NCBI RefSeq assembly: GCF_019056515.1 | Contig: NZ_CP064873.1 | Location: 1,612,001 to 1,676,000, forward strand | Length of the DNA: 64,000 nucleotides | From: Microbacterium paraoxydans | Lineage (GTDB): Bacteria; Actinomycetota; Actinomycetes; Actinomycetales; Microbacteriaceae | Direction: 5' to 3' | Part shown: piece after piece, positions 62,747 to 64,000 of the stretch | Position numbering within the stretch: position 1 is the first letter of the stretch | Layout of the letters: every line of letters starts with the position of its first letter | Notes under the pieces: generated by a model | The model's database searches: none | Told to the model about the DNA's origin: nothing | The model's input: only the letters and a program-made list of their open reading frames with translations | Program-made: the position numbers and the translations under genes

Positions 62747-64000
62747 ATGTCGCCTTCACCCGAACTCTCGTTCTCCTCGGTCCTCGTCGCGAACCGCGGC
62801 GAGATCGCGCGCCGGATCATCCGGACCCTCCGCGAGCTCGGCATCCGCAGCATCGCGGTCTACAGCGACGCGGACGCGGACTCGCCGCACGTCCGCGAGG
62901 CGGATGCCGCCGTGCGGATCGGTCCGGCACCGGCCGCGGAGTCGTACCTCGACATCGATGCCGTCATCGCGGCGGCTCGTGCCTCCGGAGCGGAGGCCAT
63001 CCATCCCGGCTACGGATTCCTCTCCGAGAGCGTCGGGCTCGCGGAGGCGTGTGCGGAGAGCGGCATCGTCTTCATCGGTCCCACGGTCGAGGCGCTGCAG
63101 ATCATGGGGGACAAGGCGCGAGCCCGTGAGCACGTGAGCCGCAGCGGCGTGCCCGTGGTGCCGGGGTTCGACGCGCGCGGGCTGTCCGACGCGGAGATCC
63201 GCGAGGAGGCGGAGGCTGTCGGATTCCCGCTCCTCGTGAAGCCGAGCGCGGGCGGCGGGGGGAAGGGCATGGAGGTCGTCGCCGACAGCACGGGTCTGGC
63301 GAGCGCGCTCAGCTCCGCCCGACGGGTCGCGGCATCCGCCTTCGGCGACGACGCGCTCATCTTGGAACGTCTCATCCGTCGACCGCGACACATCGAGGTG
63401 CAGGTGTTCGGCGACGTCCACGGCACCGTCGTGGCGCTCGGCGAGCGGGAGTGCACGCTCCAGCGTCGTCATCAGAAGGTGATCGAGGAGGCGCCGTCCG
63501 CCGGGATCCCGTCCGCGACCCGCGACCGGCTGCTCGCGGCGGCGGTGCGGGCAGCGGAGAGCGTCGCCTACGTCGGGGCCGGCACCGTGGAGTTCCTCGT
63601 CGACGCTGACGCCCCGGAAGACGTCTTCTTCATCGAGATGAACACCCGGCTGCAGGTGGAGCATCCGGTGACCGAGGAGGTCACCGGACTCGACCTCGTC
63701 GCGCTGCAGCTCCGCATGGCCGATGGACAGAAGCTCGACGTCGAGCCCCGCACGACCGGCCATGCCGTGGAGGCGCGGGTGTACGCCGAGTCGCCGGAAC
63801 GGGGGTTCCTGCCCTCGACGGGGACCGTGCTGCTCTTCGAGGCGCCTCCGGGCGTCCGGGTGGATGCCGCCGTCGAGTCCGGGAGTGTGGTGAGCGGGTT
63901 CTACGACCCGATGATCGCGAAGGTCATCGCGTGGGCGGAGGACAGGGAGACGGCGCTGCAGCGCCTGGACGACGCCCTTGCCCGCACCGTGGTGTTGGGC
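62747..64000 (+). CDS. acyl-CoA carboxylase biotin carboxylase subunit (partial)
   Basis: The first 418 codons of the alpha subunit, cut by the window end. Biotin carboxylase domain: [17 protein letters not shown] at the N-terminus, [13 protein letters not shown]-grasp [18 protein letters not shown] near residue 165, [24 protein letters not shown] segment ([13 protein letters not shown]) near 300. A C-terminal biotin-carrier domain would be expected beyond the window. It starts 5 bases after the beta-subunit stop, in the same operon, and completes the carboxylase. Confidence 0.93.
   Translation, partial: MSPSPELSFSSVLVANRGEIARRIIRTLRELGIRSIAVYSDADADSPHVREADAAVRIGPAPAAESYLDIDAVIAAARASGAEAIHPGYGFLSESVGLAEACAESGIVFIGPTVEALQIMGDKARAREHVSRSGVPVVPGFDARGLSDAEIREEAEAVGFPLLVKPSAGGGGKGMEVVADSTGLASALSSARRVAASAFGDDALILERLIRRPRHIEVQVFGDVHGTVVALGERECTLQRRHQKVIEEAPSAGIPSATRDRLLAAAVRAAESVAYVGAGTVEFLVDADAPEDVFFIEMNTRLQVEHPVTEEVTGLDLVALQLRMADGQKLDVEPRTTGHAVEARVYAESPERGFLPSTGTVLLFEAPPGVRVDAAVESGSVVSGFYDPMIAKVIAWAEDRETALQRLDDALARTVVLG

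Overview
This is one 64 kb stretch of a high-GC actinobacterial chromosome. Gene content points to the family Microbacteriaceae, most likely Microbacterium or a close relative. Supporting signs are the small lineage-type proteins (DUF7882, DUF6458, DUF2017), GlgE-type alpha-glucan metabolism, a ferrochelatase with four iron-sulfur-type cysteines, an LAxTG-type cell-wall sorting signal and many leaderless transcripts. The genus is an inference. The window is almost entirely protein coding. I see no insertion sequence, prophage, integrase or CRISPR array, and no gap longer than about 250 bases without a gene.

Layout. 15-3529 (+): phospholipid synthesis (cdsA), a DivIVA-repeat protein, a secreted lysozyme-fold protein, a small CxxC protein and an alpha/beta hydrolase. 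3548-4609 (-): AI-2E-type transporter. 4788-7669 (+): a large membrane-protein/lipoprotein reading frame coupled to a thioredoxin-TPR protein. 7709-14113 (-): glycogen and alpha-glucan genes glgX-glgE-glgB. 14215-18851 (+): cysteine desulfurase, mnmA and ligA; the first two supply sulfur for tRNA thiolation. 18855-22934 (-): GNAT, DEAD-box helicase, acyl-CoA synthetase. 22999-28551 (+): gatCAB, dinB, a GerW/YtfJ-like protein and a P-loop kinase-like protein. 28558-31159 (-): DUF2017, clpS, metallopeptidase, LysE exporter, tRNA-His, orn. 31221-35008 (+, with one small minus gene): tRNA-Arg, an SSB paralogue, a lipoprotein, an EttA-type ABC-F ATPase and a thioesterase. 35017-42469 (mostly -): TesB, FAD dehydrogenase, truncated globin, MscS channel, PepN. 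42640-47520 (+): ferrochelatase, RpiB, Fpg/Nei glycosylase, PaiB-like protein, amidohydrolase. 47583-48837: Dps, gamma-carbonic anhydrase, a CAU tRNA.

48933-55324 is the most accessory-looking part. It holds a DoxX-like protein, a cell-wall-anchored MSCRAMM-like adhesin with two DUF5979 repeats and an LALTG signal, two strong hairpins, a small secreted DUF11-like protein, flavohemoglobin, small lineage-specific proteins and an AraC-type regulator. 55461-64000 ends with an alpha/beta hydrolase, then an Lrp regulator divergent from a 2-oxoacid dehydrogenase E1alpha-E1beta-E2 operon. A TetR regulator divergent from a methylcrotonyl-CoA-type carboxylase operon follows; its biotin-carboxylase gene runs off the window end. 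Together these last genes look like a branched-chain amino acid (leucine) catabolism locus.

Two themes run through the window. First, about twenty genes have a -10-like hexamer (TANNNT or nANNNT) exactly 6-7 bases before the start codon, which predicts leaderless mRNAs and decides several starts. Second, 1-4 base start/stop overlaps link many neighbours in translationally coupled operons. Of the oddities, the one most worth following is the 648-codon frame at 4788-6734. It contains an internal Shine-Dalgarno, start codon and complete lipoprotein signal, as if two genes had lost the stop codon between them.
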